From: an uncultured Prevotella sp.
Lineage (GTDB): Bacteria; Bacteroidota; Bacteroidia; Bacteroidales; Bacteroidaceae
Direction: 5' to 3'
Length of the DNA: 64,000 bases
NCBI GenBank assembly: GCA_947170265.1
Contig: CAMVSV010000008.1
Coordinates: forward strand, 1-64,000
Below are positions 23,597 through 33,361 of this stretch, piece after piece (position 1 is the stretch's first letter; each line of letters opens with the position of its first letter). A program made the position numbers and the translations under genes. Under the pieces are notes generated by a model. It was not told the DNA's origin, searched no databases, and worked only from the letters and a program-made list of their open reading frames with translations.

Positions 23597-23600
23597 AAAC

Positions 23601-24944
23601 ATGAAATGGCAACAACTGATATCCAGCAAGCGTCTCGGACAAGAGATACGGCATTCTGAGCGTCACGACGACCGTTCGGAGTTCAAGCGCGACTACGACA
23701 GGCTGATTTTCTCAGCGCCTTTCCGTCGTCTGCAAAACAAAACCCAGGTGTTCCCCCTTCCTGGTAGCATCTTCGTTCACAACAGGCTCACCCACTCGCT
23801 CGAAGTGTCGTCGGTAGGGAATTCCCTTGGTGCCGATGTTGCACATCTGCTCAAGAAGAAGCATCCAGAGCTTTCAGGAACCTTGTTCGAGGAGATTGGT
23901 ACCATCGTATCGGCGGCATGTCTCGCTCACGACATGGGCAACCCACCGTTCGGTCACAGCGGTGAGAAAGCCATGCAGGCATATTTCACTGAGGGCGACG
24001 GCATGTACCTGCGCAATCATGTGAGCCGGCGTTTCTGGGACGACATCACCCATTTTGAGGGTAATGCCAATGCCTTCAGACTGCTCACCCATAGGTTCAA
24101 GGGACGCCGCGACGGTGGTTTCGTGATGACCTACAGCATGCTTGCCTCTATAGTGAAATATCCTTACAGTGCCTCGGCTGCCGGAAAGAAAGGCAAGTTC
24201 GGCTTCTTTACCTCCGAGGAGAATACCTACCGTCGCATTGCTTCCGAGCTGGGCATACCGCAGCTTCCTGCCGGCGATGTTCCCGGTGCCGTGGTGTTCA
24301 TGCGCCATCCCCTTGTCTACCTCGTTGAGGCAGCCGACGACATCTGCTACGAAATCATGGATATAGAGGATGCCCATAAACTCAAGCTGCTCACCTATGC
24401 TGAAACCGAAGATCTGCTGCTTGGCTTCTTTGATGCCGACACACGGGAGCATATTCGTCAGCGTGTGTCTGACGAGGGCGTTACCGATGAAAACGAGAAG
24501 GTGGTATACATGCGTGCCTGCGTCATTGGCAAGCTTGAAAACGAATGTGTGCGCACCTTCGTGGAGCATGAGCAGGAAATCCTCAGCGGAACCTTCCAGG
24601 GGAGCCTCATAAAGAACATCTCGCCGCTTCAGCGCGATGCCTACAGGAAATGTACTGAAGTGTCGCTCCGAAGGATATACAACAGCAAGGTGGTGCTCGA
24701 TGTGGAACTCTCCGGCTACAAGATCATGGAAACCCTCATGCGCGACCTCGTGGAAGCTGCCGTCCATCCCGACAAGTTCCACTCCCAGCAGCTCATACGC
24801 CGTTTCTCTTCGCAGTATGACATACAGAGCCCCGACCTTGAGACGCGCATCATGGCTGTGCTTGACTACATCACAGGCATGACCGACATCTATGCCCTTG
24901 ACATCTACCAGAAAATCAACGGCATCTCACTGCCTGTGGTGTGA
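23601..24944 (+). CDS. dgt: dGTP triphosphohydrolase, HD family
   Basis: 447 residues. It cleaves dGTP (possibly other dNTPs) to the nucleoside and triphosphate. The HD metal site is formed by NRLTHSLEVSSVG and AHDMGNPPFGHSGE, with HFEGNANAFRLL downstream and LVEAADDICYEIMDIEDAHK closer to the middle. DYDRLIFSAPFRRLQNKTQV at the N-terminus is the family's opening. It sits divergent to dut, so two nucleotide-pool enzymes share one intergenic region. It may have a nearly leaderless mRNA. Confidence 0.93.
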   Translation: MKWQQLISSKRLGQEIRHSERHDDRSEFKRDYDRLIFSAPFRRLQNKTQVFPLPGSIFVHNRLTHSLEVSSVGNSLGADVAHLLKKKHPELSGTLFEEIGTIVSAACLAHDMGNPPFGHSGEKAMQAYFTEGDGMYLRNHVSRRFWDDITHFEGNANAFRLLTHRFKGRRDGGFVMTYSMLASIVKYPYSASAAGKKGKFGFFTSEENTYRRIASELGIPQLPAGDVPGAVVFMRHPLVYLVEAADDICYEIMDIEDAHKLKLLTYAETEDLLLGFFDADTREHIRQRVSDEGVTDENEKVVYMRACVIGKLENECVRTFVEHEQEILSGTFQGSLIKNISPLQRDAYRKCTEVSLRRIYNSKVVLDVELSGYKIMETLMRDLVEAAVHPDKFHSQQLIRRFSSQYDIQSPDLETRIMAVLDYITGMTDIYALDIYQKINGISLPVV

Positions 24945-24952
24945 GAATGACG

Positions 24953-24995
24953 AAAAAGAGGCAAAGGAATGTGTCTGTTCCTTTGCCTCTTTTTT
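24953..24995. terminator. Bidirectional terminator between dgt and glsB
   Basis: AAAGAGGCAAAGGAA pairs perfectly with TTCCTTTGCCTCTTT around an 8-base loop. It is flanked by an A-run and a T-run, suitable for both convergent genes. Confidence 0.88.
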
Positions 24996-25031
24996 ATGAA
25001 ATATGGAATGTGTGGGAAGTAGGGGGCTTCA

Positions 25032-26036
25032 TTATTTCCCCTCGTTTTCCTTATCTTTGTATATTATCTTGTTTGCACCTGAGGTTATCTTCACCGACTC
25101 GGGGTTGCTTTGTGCAAAGGAATCGATATATCTCACGCGTTTCTCTTCAAATATCTCGTCGATGGCAATGAGTATGCCAGTTTCTTCCACATCGCCGAAG
25201 CCGTAGTTTATTGCTGTGCCGAAGAGCTTCATTGTCGGCGAGAGGTTCATGTAGGCATTCACCAGTGGCGGAATGTTGTAGCCCAGCGCCCTTATCTCGC
25301 GGTTCAGGATGCGATAGTCGTCGTGGAAGTTGTCTTTGCAGAGTATGGCTTTCAATTCCTCGGGATCTTCTTCGATTTTCAGCGGTTTCATCGGAGTGAT
25401 GAGGTTCTCCTTGTCGTCAAAGTATTTCTTCAGGAAATAGAGTATCATGTCTCTTCCTTTTCTTATGTACGAGGGGTACATTGTCATCTTTCCAAAGAAA
25501 TATTTGATGTTTGGGTTGAGCACTACGAGGGCACCGAGTCCGTCCCACAGGTTGTCGAGTGCGAAGATGCTCTTGGTGTTGAGTCTTACGTTCTGGTAGT
25601 CAAGAGCCACGAACGACCGTCCAAGCTCCACGGTGTAGGGCATGTATTCCTTCAGGAACTTGTCGGAGAAGTGGAACATGTGGCTTGTGGCAAGCTTGGG
25701 TTGCCCGTTGCTGTCAAACTCCCAGTCCTTTCCAAACAGGTATCGGTAGCCGCCGATGATTTCTTCCTCGTCGGGGTTCCACACTATGAGTTGCTTGTAG
25801 CAGTTCTCACATGTGTCAAACTCGTCGATGTCGGCTTCCTTGCCTGTGCCTCCGCCTGCTTCTCTGAAAGCTTCCTCGCGCAGGCGTCCTATCTCCAGCA
25901 TCACATTAGGTGCATTGTGTGCAGTAACCACGAAAATGTGGTTATGGCTCTTGTTGGTTATTCTTAGCCTCTTGTCGTCGGTGAGTTCTTTCTTGAGCAG
26001 TTCCCTGCTTACTGGTGGAATAATTGGCTGTTCCAT
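25032..26036 (-). CDS. glsB: GlsB-like N-acyltransferase (glycine lipid synthesis)
   Basis: 334 residues, with an acyltransferase (GNAT/OlsB-like) core: MLEIGRLREEAFREAGGGTG, YRYLFGKDWEFDSNG, YTVELGRSFVALDYQ and YFFGKMTMYPSYIRKGRDMI. It matches what I know of Bacteroides GlsB, which puts a 3-hydroxy fatty acid on the amino group of glycine. The paired PlsC-like gene upstream (26109-26936) is the expected GlsA partner. Older annotations call this family hemolysin-like. The gap to glsA is 72 bases. Confidence 0.8.
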   Translation of the reverse strand: MEQPIIPPVSRELLKKELTDDKRLRITNKSHNHIFVVTAHNAPNVMLEIGRLREEAFREAGGGTGKEADIDEFDTCENCYKQLIVWNPDEEEIIGGYRYLFGKDWEFDSNGQPKLATSHMFHFSDKFLKEYMPYTVELGRSFVALDYQNVRLNTKSIFALDNLWDGLGALVVLNPNIKYFFGKMTMYPSYIRKGRDMILYFLKKYFDDKENLITPMKPLKIEEDPEELKAILCKDNFHDDYRILNREIRALGYNIPPLVNAYMNLSPTMKLFGTAINYGFGDVEETGILIAIDEIFEEKRVRYIDSFAQSNPESVKITSGANKIIYKDKENEGK

Positions 26037-26108
26037 ATTCTCTCTTGTTTTTCCGCTGTTTGTCGTTATTCTTTCTTTTTAGTGTCGTGATATGATGGCA
26101 GTGGGTTG

Positions 26109-26936
26109 TTACAGCTCGTAAACCTGTTTCTTTACGAATTGTGCCCATTCCATCGCAGATTTTGATTTGTCGAATGTCTGCCATGGTATGGGTTTCCCTA
26201 TCTTCACCTTGAATGTCTTGCCTATGTTCTTATACATCTCGTCAACGAGGAAAAGCATGGCAATGTTTATTTTCTTCACATACTTGTCGCTGAAGTTTGC
26301 CAGTCGGTAGAAGAACTCTGAGTTTTGTCCTCCGAAATGTATCGGCACGATGTCGCGCTGGTATTCTACGCTTTTCGTTATGAATGTCTTCTTCCATGGC
26401 AGGTCGCATATCTCTCCGTCAATGCGTCGTGAACACAGTCCTGCCGGAAACATCATCATGTGCATGTCGCTCTTGAAGCCGCTCTCCACCATTGCCGGGA
26501 AGTTCCGGCTTTGCGAACCTGTCTTGTTTATGCCTATGCAGAGCGGTGCCAGTCCCGGGAGGTTCATGAGCAGGTCGTTGACCAAGTATCTGAAGTTTCC
26601 GTCGTAGTGTCTGCCAATGATGGAACCGAGTGCCACGCCGTCAATTCCTCCGAGCGGGTGGTTTGACACGAAGGTGTAGTGCTTGCCGTCGTTCTTGTCG
26701 GGAAGGTTCTGCATGCCCTCTACTATGAGGTTCATCTTGAGATATTTCACGCATTCCTCAAGCCACTCCACACCCACTTTGTCACGTTTCTCCCACAGGA
26801 AGTCGTTCACCTGGTTCTGATGGGTTATGTGCTTGAGCCATGACTTGGCGAAGCCCGGCACATATTTCACCTTCTTGCCCATCTTGCTCTCCAGTATTTT
26901 GTCAATGTCGATGGTCTTCTCGGTTATCTTGTCCAT
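26109..26936 (-). CDS. glsA: GlsA-like O-acyltransferase (PlsC family)
   Basis: 275 residues from the ATG at 26936; the upstream TTG lies at the promoter box and is rejected. It would esterify the hydroxyl of N-acyl-glycine. PlsC-type motifs: the catalytic HPLGG in FVSNHPLGGIDGVA (an NHx4D variant) and MMMFPAGLCSRR near the substrate site, then VPIHFGGQNSEFFYRLA. There is no clear membrane segment, so it is probably peripheral. With GlsB it would make two-chain glycine lipids of the Bacteroides type. Confidence 0.8.
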   Translation of the reverse strand: MDKITEKTIDIDKILESKMGKKVKYVPGFAKSWLKHITHQNQVNDFLWEKRDKVGVEWLEECVKYLKMNLIVEGMQNLPDKNDGKHYTFVSNHPLGGIDGVALGSIIGRHYDGNFRYLVNDLLMNLPGLAPLCIGINKTGSQSRNFPAMVESGFKSDMHMMMFPAGLCSRRIDGEICDLPWKKTFITKSVEYQRDIVPIHFGGQNSEFFYRLANFSDKYVKKINIAMLFLVDEMYKNIGKTFKVKIGKPIPWQTFDKSKSAMEWAQFVKKQVYEL

Positions 26937-26956
26937 TGGTTTTAAGCTAATAGTCT

Positions 26957-26965
26957 GCAAAAATA
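26957..26965 (-). promoter_or_regulatory. Promoter -7 box for glsA-glsB
   Basis: The minus strand reads TATTTTTGC, 20 bases before the glsA ATG. Confidence 0.6.
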
Positions 26966-27259
26966 ACCATTTCTTTTGAATAAAGTTATATTTTTTCTTT
27001 AAAAAGTTTCAAAAAGTAATTCCTCTTCCTCGAAATCTTATTCTTTGTCTACGTTTGGGATTGAATAGCTGTGGTTGTTGACTTCATATCCTTTCCTTGC
27101 CGAGTGCTTGTGAGTGTTATGCTCTGACGATGTTCCGGGGTGGATGCTCCACTTGTTGAATTTCGGGCATCAAAACGGCTTCTTATGGCAGCCGTGCGGG
27201 GGATGGGATTTTGTTAACATGTGTAAACAGGAAAACCATCTCCGCACAGTCGGAAAACG

Positions 27260-27340
27260 AAAGTGCCACTTTTGCGTTGCGAAAGAGGCTCTTTTACCTT
27301 CCAAAAGTGGCTCTTTTGCACGCTAAAAGAGGCTCTTTTG
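27260..27340. repeat. Cluster of four palindromic units upstream of mraZ
   Basis: Units start at 27260 (AAAGTGCCACTTTT), 27282 (AAAGAGGCTCTTTT), 27303 (AAAAGTGGCTCTTTTG) and 27325 (AAAAGAGGCTCTTTTG), spacing 22, 21 and 22 bases. Each is a near-perfect palindrome. Related units lie at 47116-47220. They sit in a 630-base gene-free gap (26966-27592) between the glsA and mraZ promoters. I found no gene or other RNA there; short frames that cross the cluster lack coding character. Confidence 0.75.
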
Positions 27341-27592
27341 AAATGCCCCTTTCAAGCACTTGTAAATCAATGAGTTACAAGGGTGGTTTTGGGGGGCTTT
27401 TTGAGACTTTAAAACGGTTGTATTCTTAACGTTGCTTTGCAGAAATTTACATTCCCTAACATTTTGTCACTACCCGTTTTTCTCTTTCATTTCTTGCCTT
27501 TTTTGTACCTTCTTCAAGTGTTAAAAGATATAAAAAACCGTGATTTTCGTAAAAATGGTGGAGGTTTGTGGTGGAAAGTGGGGAAATTTGTG

Positions 27593-27600
27593 TAATTTTG
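27593..27600 (+). promoter_or_regulatory. Promoter -7 box for the dcw cluster (mraZ)
   Basis: TAATTTTG lies 30 bases before the mraZ ATG. A TTTG at 27565-27568 could be the -33 element, though its spacing (24) is a little long. The G-rich stretch GTGGAGGTTTGTGGTGG upstream resembles the GTGG-type repeats that MraZ is known to bind ahead of its own operon; that use here is inferred. Confidence 0.55.
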
Positions 27601-27630
27601 ACCCCGAATTATTATATAATGTGACAGGAC

Positions 27631-28089
27631 ATGAGATTTATAGGCAACATAGAAGCAAAAACCGATGCCAAAGGCAGAGCCTTTCTGCCTGCGGTTTTTC
27701 GTAAGGTTCTGTCAATTGGCGGCAGCGATGTGCTCATGCTCCGCAAGGATGTTCACCAGCCCTGTCTGGTGCTCTATCCCGAATCAGTCTGGAACGAGCA
27801 GCTTGACTTGCTTAACGAGCGTCTGAACCGCTGGAATGCCTCCCATCGTCAGGTGTTCCGTCAGTTCGTGAGCAACGTGGAGCGCATCACCCTTGATGCC
27901 AATGGCAGGTTTCTCATACCGCGCCGCTACCTTGAGATGGCAAACATCGACCAGGCTATAAAGTTCATTGGCATGGACGACACCATAGAAATCTGGAGCA
28001 ACGACGGCGAAGACCGCTCGCAAATGAATCCCGAGGAGTTCTCAGCGAAGCTTGAAGAACTCATGAGCGATGCACCGTTGTCGTTCTGA
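27631..28089 (+). CDS. mraZ: MraZ transcriptional regulator
   Basis: 152 residues. An AbrB-like DNA-binding protein that usually represses its own division-cell-wall operon. Two MraZ half-domains are seen: GNIEAKTDAKGRAFLPAVFR (about 4-23) and NVERITLDANGRFLIPRRYL (about 87-106), then FIGMDDTIEIW. First gene of the dcw cluster, 33 bases upstream of the rsmH ATG. Confidence 0.95.
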   Translation: MRFIGNIEAKTDAKGRAFLPAVFRKVLSIGGSDVLMLRKDVHQPCLVLYPESVWNEQLDLLNERLNRWNASHRQVFRQFVSNVERITLDANGRFLIPRRYLEMANIDQAIKFIGMDDTIEIWSNDGEDRSQMNPEEFSAKLEELMSDAPLSF

Positions 28090-28122
28090 CGGCCTTGAAA
28101 TCCATTATTGAGCTACAATACC

Positions 28123-29058
28123 ATGACAGCAAACGGCAACTACCATATACCAGTGCTCCTGAAGGAGAGCGTCGACGGTCTTGACATCAAGCCCGATGGC
28201 GTGTATGTTGACGTTACGTTTGGTGGCGGCGGTCACAGCCGGGAGATACTATCCCGTCTGGGTGACGGCGGCAGGCTCCTGAGCTTTGACCAGGATGCCG
28301 ATGCCGAGACCAACATCGACGGTGACTTCCTGGCGGAGCACACGTCGAGGGGTGCACAGTTTACCTTCGTGCGCAGCAACTTCAGGTATCTTGCCAACTG
28401 GATGCGCTACTACGACATACCCCAGATTGATGGCTTGCTTGCCGACCTCGGAGTGTCGAGCCATCATTTTGATGACGACAGCCGCGGCTTCTCCTTCCGC
28501 TTCGATGCGCCTCTTGATATGCGCATGAACAAGCGCGCAGGCATCACGGCAGCCGACATCATTGCAACCTATGACGAGCAGCAGCTCGCCGACCTGTTTT
28601 TCTACTACGGAGAACTCAAGAGCGCACGCCGCCTGGCAGCTGCAGTGGTGAAGGGTAGGGCGCAGAATGCCATTGCAACCACCGGAGCCCTCGCCGAACT
28701 CGTGAAGCCCCTTCTGCGTCGCGACCATGAGAAGAAAGACCTTGCGCGCCTGTTCCAGGCCTTGCGCATTGAGGTGAACCACGAAATGGATGCCCTGCGC
28801 GAGATGCTCCTTGCTGCCACCGCCCTGCTGAAGCCCGGCGGCAGGCTGTCGGTCATCACCTACCACTCCCTTGAAGACCGCATCGTGAAGAATATCATGA
28901 AGAGTGGCAACATTGACGGCAAGGTGGAGCAAGACTTCTTCGGACGCATAAGCTCACCACTGAAGGTCTTAGGCAAGGTGGTGACACCGAGCAACGACGA
29001 ACAGCAGAGCAACCCGCGCAGCCGTAGTGCCAAACTAAGGGTGGCTGAGAAATTATGA
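28123..29058 (+). CDS. rsmH: 16S rRNA (cytosine(1402)-N(4))-methyltransferase
   Basis: 311 residues from the ATG at 28123; the frame can be extended to a TTG at 28108, but the typical N-terminus NYHIPVLLKESVDGL favours the ATG. It methylates C1402 of 16S rRNA using S-adenosylmethionine. The SAM site is DVTFGGGGHSREIL. Further family motifs: IDGLLADLGVSSHHFDD, RGFSFRFDAPLDMRM, ALRIEVNHEM and ISYHSLEDR-like VITYHSLEDRIVK. The end NPRSRSAKLRVAEKL is typical. Confidence 0.96.
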   Translation: MTANGNYHIPVLLKESVDGLDIKPDGVYVDVTFGGGGHSREILSRLGDGGRLLSFDQDADAETNIDGDFLAEHTSRGAQFTFVRSNFRYLANWMRYYDIPQIDGLLADLGVSSHHFDDDSRGFSFRFDAPLDMRMNKRAGITAADIIATYDEQQLADLFFYYGELKSARRLAAAVVKGRAQNAIATTGALAELVKPLLRRDHEKKDLARLFQALRIEVNHEMDALREMLLAATALLKPGGRLSVITYHSLEDRIVKNIMKSGNIDGKVEQDFFGRISSPLKVLGKVVTPSNDEQQSNPRSRSAKLRVAEKL

Positions 29059-29083
29059 AGCAGGACATGAAACATTAACAGTG

Positions 29084-29632
29084 ATGGACAACGACAAGAA
29101 GATAAATAAAAGGAACGACGACATAGAGATGACGGTGGCAGTGCCCATTGGCGACGAGCTCGCCGATGCCGCTCTTCAGAACGACACCGATGCTGCCGCA
29201 GACGGAGGCCTTGCCGATGATGCAGACAAGAAAGCAGACAAGGATGGCGGCATTAAGGAGCTGAAGGAAGCCATACAGCAGCAGGCACGCGAGGACGAGC
29301 AACCCCAGTCAGCCTCGTTCACGCTGCGCAAGGTGCTCGGCGGCGACATTCTCAATGCCCGCCTCATAAGAAGCCAGATATGGCTGATGGTGCTCATCGT
29401 GTTTTTCGTGGTGTGCTACATCTCGCTGCGCTACTATGCCCAGAAAGACCTGCTTGAGATAGACCGTCTGAACACACAGCTCAAGGATGCCAAGTACAAG
29501 GCTCTGTCAAGCAGCAGCATGCTCACCGAGAAATGCAGGGAGAGCCATGTGCTCGAGCTGCTACGGCAAAACAACGACAGCACGCTGAAGATGCCGGGAC
29601 ATCCGCCATTTATCATTCAGGTACCCAGATAG
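29084..29632 (+). CDS. ftsL: FtsL-like divisome protein
   Basis: 182 residues from the ATG at 29084 (an adjacent GTG at 29081 is less likely). A long polar, acidic cytoplasmic part (to about 100) is followed by one membrane helix (SQIWLMVLIVFFVVCYISL) and a periplasmic coiled segment (LEIDRLNTQLKDAKYKALSS). The layout and place between rsmH and ftsI identify the Bacteroidota FtsL-like family; FtsL helps activate the septal synthase FtsWI. Primary sequence is poorly conserved, so assignment leans on context. Confidence 0.85.
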   Translation: MDNDKKINKRNDDIEMTVAVPIGDELADAALQNDTDAAADGGLADDADKKADKDGGIKELKEAIQQQAREDEQPQSASFTLRKVLGGDILNARLIRSQIWLMVLIVFFVVCYISLRYYAQKDLLEIDRLNTQLKDAKYKALSSSSMLTEKCRESHVLELLRQNNDSTLKMPGHPPFIIQVPR

Positions 29633-29651
29633 AGAAAGGACATACATATAG

Positions 29652-31817
29652 ATGAGTAAGCTAAACAACAAGAACATAATGCCCCGCTACAGTGTCATTG
29701 CCATAGTGATGACAGTGATTGCTGCGGCTGTGCTCATGAAAGCCTTATATACCATGACAGCCGGACGGCAATACTGGGTTGACGTGGCATCGCGTCTGAA
29801 GGTAGACAGCGTGCAGGTGAAACCCACCCGCGGCAACATCTACAGCTGCGACGGACAACTCATGGCAAGCAGCCTGCCCGAGTACAAGCTCTTCATGGAC
29901 TTCAATGCCCTGCACCAGGCAGAGAACGACTCGCTGTGGGAGGCAAAGCTCGACTCCATCACGGCAGGTCTCAATGCCATCTTCCCCACAAAGTCGGCAG
30001 CGGAATTCAGGGCATGGCTCGAAGAAGGACGAGCCAAGCAGAGCAAGCACTGGGCAATATGGGAAAAGAGAGTGAACTACAGTACATATAAAGAGGTAGA
30101 GGCACTGCCGGTGTTCAACCTCTCGAAATACAAGAGTGGCTTCCATGTTGAGGAATTCAACGCCCGCCGCCGTCCCTACGGTACACTCGCCGGGCGCACC
30201 ATAGGCGACATGTATGGTGCCAAAGACACTGCGCGCTGTGGTCTGGAACTGTCATACGACTCCATACTCCGTGGCACCAACGGCATAATACACCGGCGCA
30301 AGGTGCTCAATAAATATCTCAGCATCACCGACACGCCACCCATCGACGGCATGGACATAGTAACCACCATCGACGTGGGAATGCAAGACCTTGCCGAGCG
30401 CGCCGTGGTAGACGAGCTTAAGGAAATCAACGGCAATGTGGGCGTGGCTATCGTCATGGAGGTTGCTACCGGCGACATCAAGGCGATTGTCAACATGGAG
30501 AAGGTGGCTGACGGAGTGTATCGTGAGACGAAGAACCATGCCGTGAGCGACTTGCTTGAGCCGGGCTCGGTGTTCAAGACGGCAAGTCTGCTGGTAGCTC
30601 TCGACGATGAGGTTACCGATACCAACGAGATTGTGGAGACCGGCGGAGGAGTGTGGAACATGCATGGGCGCGACATGAAAGACCATAACTGGACGCGCGG
30701 AGGCTACGGCACCATGCGTCTGCCCAAAGCCCTTGAGGTGAGCTCGAACATCGGAGTGAGCCGCATAGTGGACAAATACTACGAGAAAAATCCCGAGAAG
30801 TTCGTAGACGGCATTTACCGCCTCGGACTTGCCGAAGACTTCCATTTGCCCATACCGGGATATTCGCCAGCCAAGATACGCCGTCCGAAGAAAGATGCCA
30901 AGGGCAAGCAATATGTGAACTGGAGCAAGACCGCACTGCCGTGGATGAGTATAGGCTACGAGACACAGGTGCCTCCCATCTCCACCCTTGCTTTCTACAA
31001 CGCCATTGCCAACGACGGCAAGATGATGAGGCCGCGCTTCGTGAAGCAGGTGATGAAAGACGGTGAGGTGGTGATGGACTTCCCGCCAGAGGTGGTGAAA
31101 GGACATGAGCAGATAGCCAGTCCGAAAGCCATAAAATACATGCAGACCATACTGCGGCATGTGGTGAGTCAGGGACTCGGACGAAAGGCCGGCTCAAAAG
31201 ACTTCCAGGTGGCAGGAAAGACCGGTACGGCACAGATGTCGAAAGGTGTGGCAGGCTACCGCAGCGGCGTGATGAGCTATCTGTTGAGCTTTGCAGGATA
31301 CTTCCCTGCCGACAAGCCGCTCTACAGCTGCATAGTATGCATACAGAAAACCGGACTGCCAGCATCGGGAGGCGGCATGAGCGGAGTGGTGTTCCACCAT
31401 ATCTCAGAGGGCATCATGGCTCAGCGCCTCAAGTGGGACATCTCTGAAGCCCGCGACACATTGTCGGCAATGGTGCCTGCGGTGAAAAACGGAAACATAC
31501 TTGCTGCCGACTATGTGCTCAAGCACTTTGACTTCAACGTGAAAAACGGATGGGGCGGTGCCTATGCCTATGGCACGCCTATATGGGGAACGGTGGAGCA
31601 GCAGGGACGCAACACCCTCGTCATGTCGAGGAAAGGAAAGCAGAAGCGCGGCACCATGCCCGACGTGAGAGGCATGGGTGCGCGTGATGCGGTCTACCTG
31701 CTTGAGAGCAGTGGCATCAAGGTGAAGCTCAGCGGCAGAGGCAAGGTGGTGGAGCAGAGCATCCCCGCCGGCAACACCATCAAGCAGGGCATGGTGTGCG
31801 GTTTGAAGCTGTCATGA
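29652..31817 (+). CDS. ftsI: Septal transpeptidase (class B PBP) with PASTA domain
   Basis: 721 residues. It crosslinks septal peptidoglycan. An N-terminal membrane anchor (YSVIAIVMTVIAAAVLMKAL) is followed by a dimerisation/pedestal region (KPTRGNIYSCDG) and the transpeptidase domain. Catalytic motifs: SxxK at 306-309 (GSVFK), SxN at 364-366 (SSN) and KTGT at 523-526. A C-terminal PASTA domain occupies about 661-721 (PDVRGMGARDAVYLLESSGI). PASTA is absent from E. coli FtsI but usual in Bacteroidota. It lies 19 bases after ftsL. Confidence 0.95.
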   Translation: MSKLNNKNIMPRYSVIAIVMTVIAAAVLMKALYTMTAGRQYWVDVASRLKVDSVQVKPTRGNIYSCDGQLMASSLPEYKLFMDFNALHQAENDSLWEAKLDSITAGLNAIFPTKSAAEFRAWLEEGRAKQSKHWAIWEKRVNYSTYKEVEALPVFNLSKYKSGFHVEEFNARRRPYGTLAGRTIGDMYGAKDTARCGLELSYDSILRGTNGIIHRRKVLNKYLSITDTPPIDGMDIVTTIDVGMQDLAERAVVDELKEINGNVGVAIVMEVATGDIKAIVNMEKVADGVYRETKNHAVSDLLEPGSVFKTASLLVALDDEVTDTNEIVETGGGVWNMHGRDMKDHNWTRGGYGTMRLPKALEVSSNIGVSRIVDKYYEKNPEKFVDGIYRLGLAEDFHLPIPGYSPAKIRRPKKDAKGKQYVNWSKTALPWMSIGYETQVPPISTLAFYNAIANDGKMMRPRFVKQVMKDGEVVMDFPPEVVKGHEQIASPKAIKYMQTILRHVVSQGLGRKAGSKDFQVAGKTGTAQMSKGVAGYRSGVMSYLLSFAGYFPADKPLYSCIVCIQKTGLPASGGGMSGVVFHHISEGIMAQRLKWDISEARDTLSAMVPAVKNGNILAADYVLKHFDFNVKNGWGGAYAYGTPIWGTVEQQGRNTLVMSRKGKQKRGTMPDVRGMGARDAVYLLESSGIKVKLSGRGKVVEQSIPAGNTIKQGMVCGLKLS

Positions 31818-31851
31818 TGAAAACGTAACAACAATAAACAAGATATAGAGT

Positions 31852-33297
31852 ATGATATTAAGCGATTTACTCAAAGACATAAGCCCCGAGAGGATTGTGG
31901 GTGGAACAGACATCAACATCACCGGCATCAACATTGACAGTCGGAAGATTGAAGGCAACCATATGTTTGTGGCAATGAAAGGCACGCAAACCGATGGTCA
32001 CCGTTTCATAGGCAAGGCCATAGAGCTCGGTGCCAAGGCTGTGATGGTGGAAGACATGCCGGAGGAGCTTGCCGAGGGAGTGACCTACATACAGGTGAAA
32101 TCCTCGGAAGACTGCGTGGGAAAGGTTGCCACAGCTTTCTATGGCTATCCTACGAGGAAGCTCAAGCTCGTGGGAGTGACGGGAACCAATGGCAAGACCA
32201 CCATCGCCACATTATTATATAATATGTTCAAGGCTTTCGGCCACAAGGTGGGACTGCTCTCCACCGTATGCAACTATGTTGACGACGAGCCGGTGCCGGC
32301 CTCACATACCACCCCCGACCCCATAGAGCTCAACCAGCTGCTTGCCAGGATGGTGGAGGCAGGGTGCGACTATGCCTTCATGGAGTGCTCAAGCCATGCC
32401 ATCCACCAGAAACGCATTGGTGGACTGCTGTTTGCTGGAGGAGTGTTTACCAACCTCACACGCGACCACCTCGACTATCATAAGACCTTCGAGAACTACA
32501 GGGATGCGAAAAAAATGTTTTTCGACAACCTGCCAAAGGGTGCCTTTGCCGTGGTGAATGCTGACGACAAGAACGGTATGGTGATGGTACAGAACACCAA
32601 AGCCACCGTAAAGACCTACTCCACACAGCGCAGTGCCGACTTCAAGGCACGTTTGCTGGAATGTCATTTCGAGGGAATGTATCTCGAGGTTGACGGCAAG
32701 GAGGTGGGTGTGCAGTTCATCGGTAAGTTCAATGTGAGCAACCTGCTAGCTGTCTATGGTACGGCAGTGATGCTCGGCAAGAAACCTGACGACATCTTGC
32801 TGGTGATGAGCACGCTGAAGAGCGTCAACGGTAGGCTTGACCCCATAAGCTCACCCGAGGGTTGGACGGCGATAGTAGACTATGCCCATACTCCCGATGC
32901 CCTCGACAATGTATTGCGTGCCGTTCACGAGGTACTCGGCGGCAAAGGTAGGGTCATCACCGTGTGTGGTGCCGGTGGCAACCGTGACAAGGGCAAGCGT
33001 CCTCTTATGGCTCAGGAGGCAGTGAAGCAGAGCGACAAGGTTATCATTACCAGCGATAACCCACGCTTTGAAGACCCTCAGCAGATTATCAACGACATGC
33101 TTGCCGGTCTTAACGCCCAGCAGATGAAGAAGGTGGTGAGCATAGTAGATCGTCGCGAAGCCATTCGCACCGCAGCGATGATGGCTCAGAAAGGCGACGT
33201 GATACTCATTGCCGGCAAGGGTCACGAGGACTATCAGGAGATAGAAGGCGTGAAACATCACTTTGACGACCATGAAGTAGTGAGGGAAGTGATGTGA
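31852..33297 (+). CDS. murE: UDP-MurNAc-L-Ala-D-Glu-mDAP ligase
   Basis: 481 residues. It adds the third stem-peptide residue to UDP-MurNAc-L-Ala-D-Glu, using ATP. The P-loop is [15 protein letters not shown] (about 107-121). The motif DNPR (in [11 protein letters not shown]) is the signature of enzymes using meso-diaminopimelate rather than lysine, so the organism's peptidoglycan should be DAP-type. Later motifs: [12 protein letters not shown] and GKGHEDYQ. In the dcw operon between ftsI and mraY. Confidence 0.96.
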   Translation: MILSDLLKDISPERIVGGTDINITGINIDSRKIEGNHMFVAMKGTQTDGHRFIGKAIELGAKAVMVEDMPEELAEGVTYIQVKSSEDCVGKVATAFYGYPTRKLKLVGVTGTNGKTTIATLLYNMFKAFGHKVGLLSTVCNYVDDEPVPASHTTPDPIELNQLLARMVEAGCDYAFMECSSHAIHQKRIGGLLFAGGVFTNLTRDHLDYHKTFENYRDAKKMFFDNLPKGAFAVVNADDKNGMVMVQNTKATVKTYSTQRSADFKARLLECHFEGMYLEVDGKEVGVQFIGKFNVSNLLAVYGTAVMLGKKPDDILLVMSTLKSVNGRLDPISSPEGWTAIVDYAHTPDALDNVLRAVHEVLGGKGRVITVCGAGGNRDKGKRPLMAQEAVKQSDKVIITSDNPRFEDPQQIINDMLAGLNAQQMKKVVSIVDRREAIRTAAMMAQKGDVILIAGKGHEDYQEIEGVKHHFDDHEVVREVM

Positions 33298-33361
33298 TAG
33301 AGCCAGACAGTAAATTACACATTATATAATATATATACTACATTCTATTAAATATAAGGAC

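Noticed and set aside
27114..27429. Short open frames across the mraZ-side repeat cluster
   Set aside because: The predicted peptides simply translate the 22-bp palindromes (for example repeated GSFAR-like segments), and no start signal or homology is seen.
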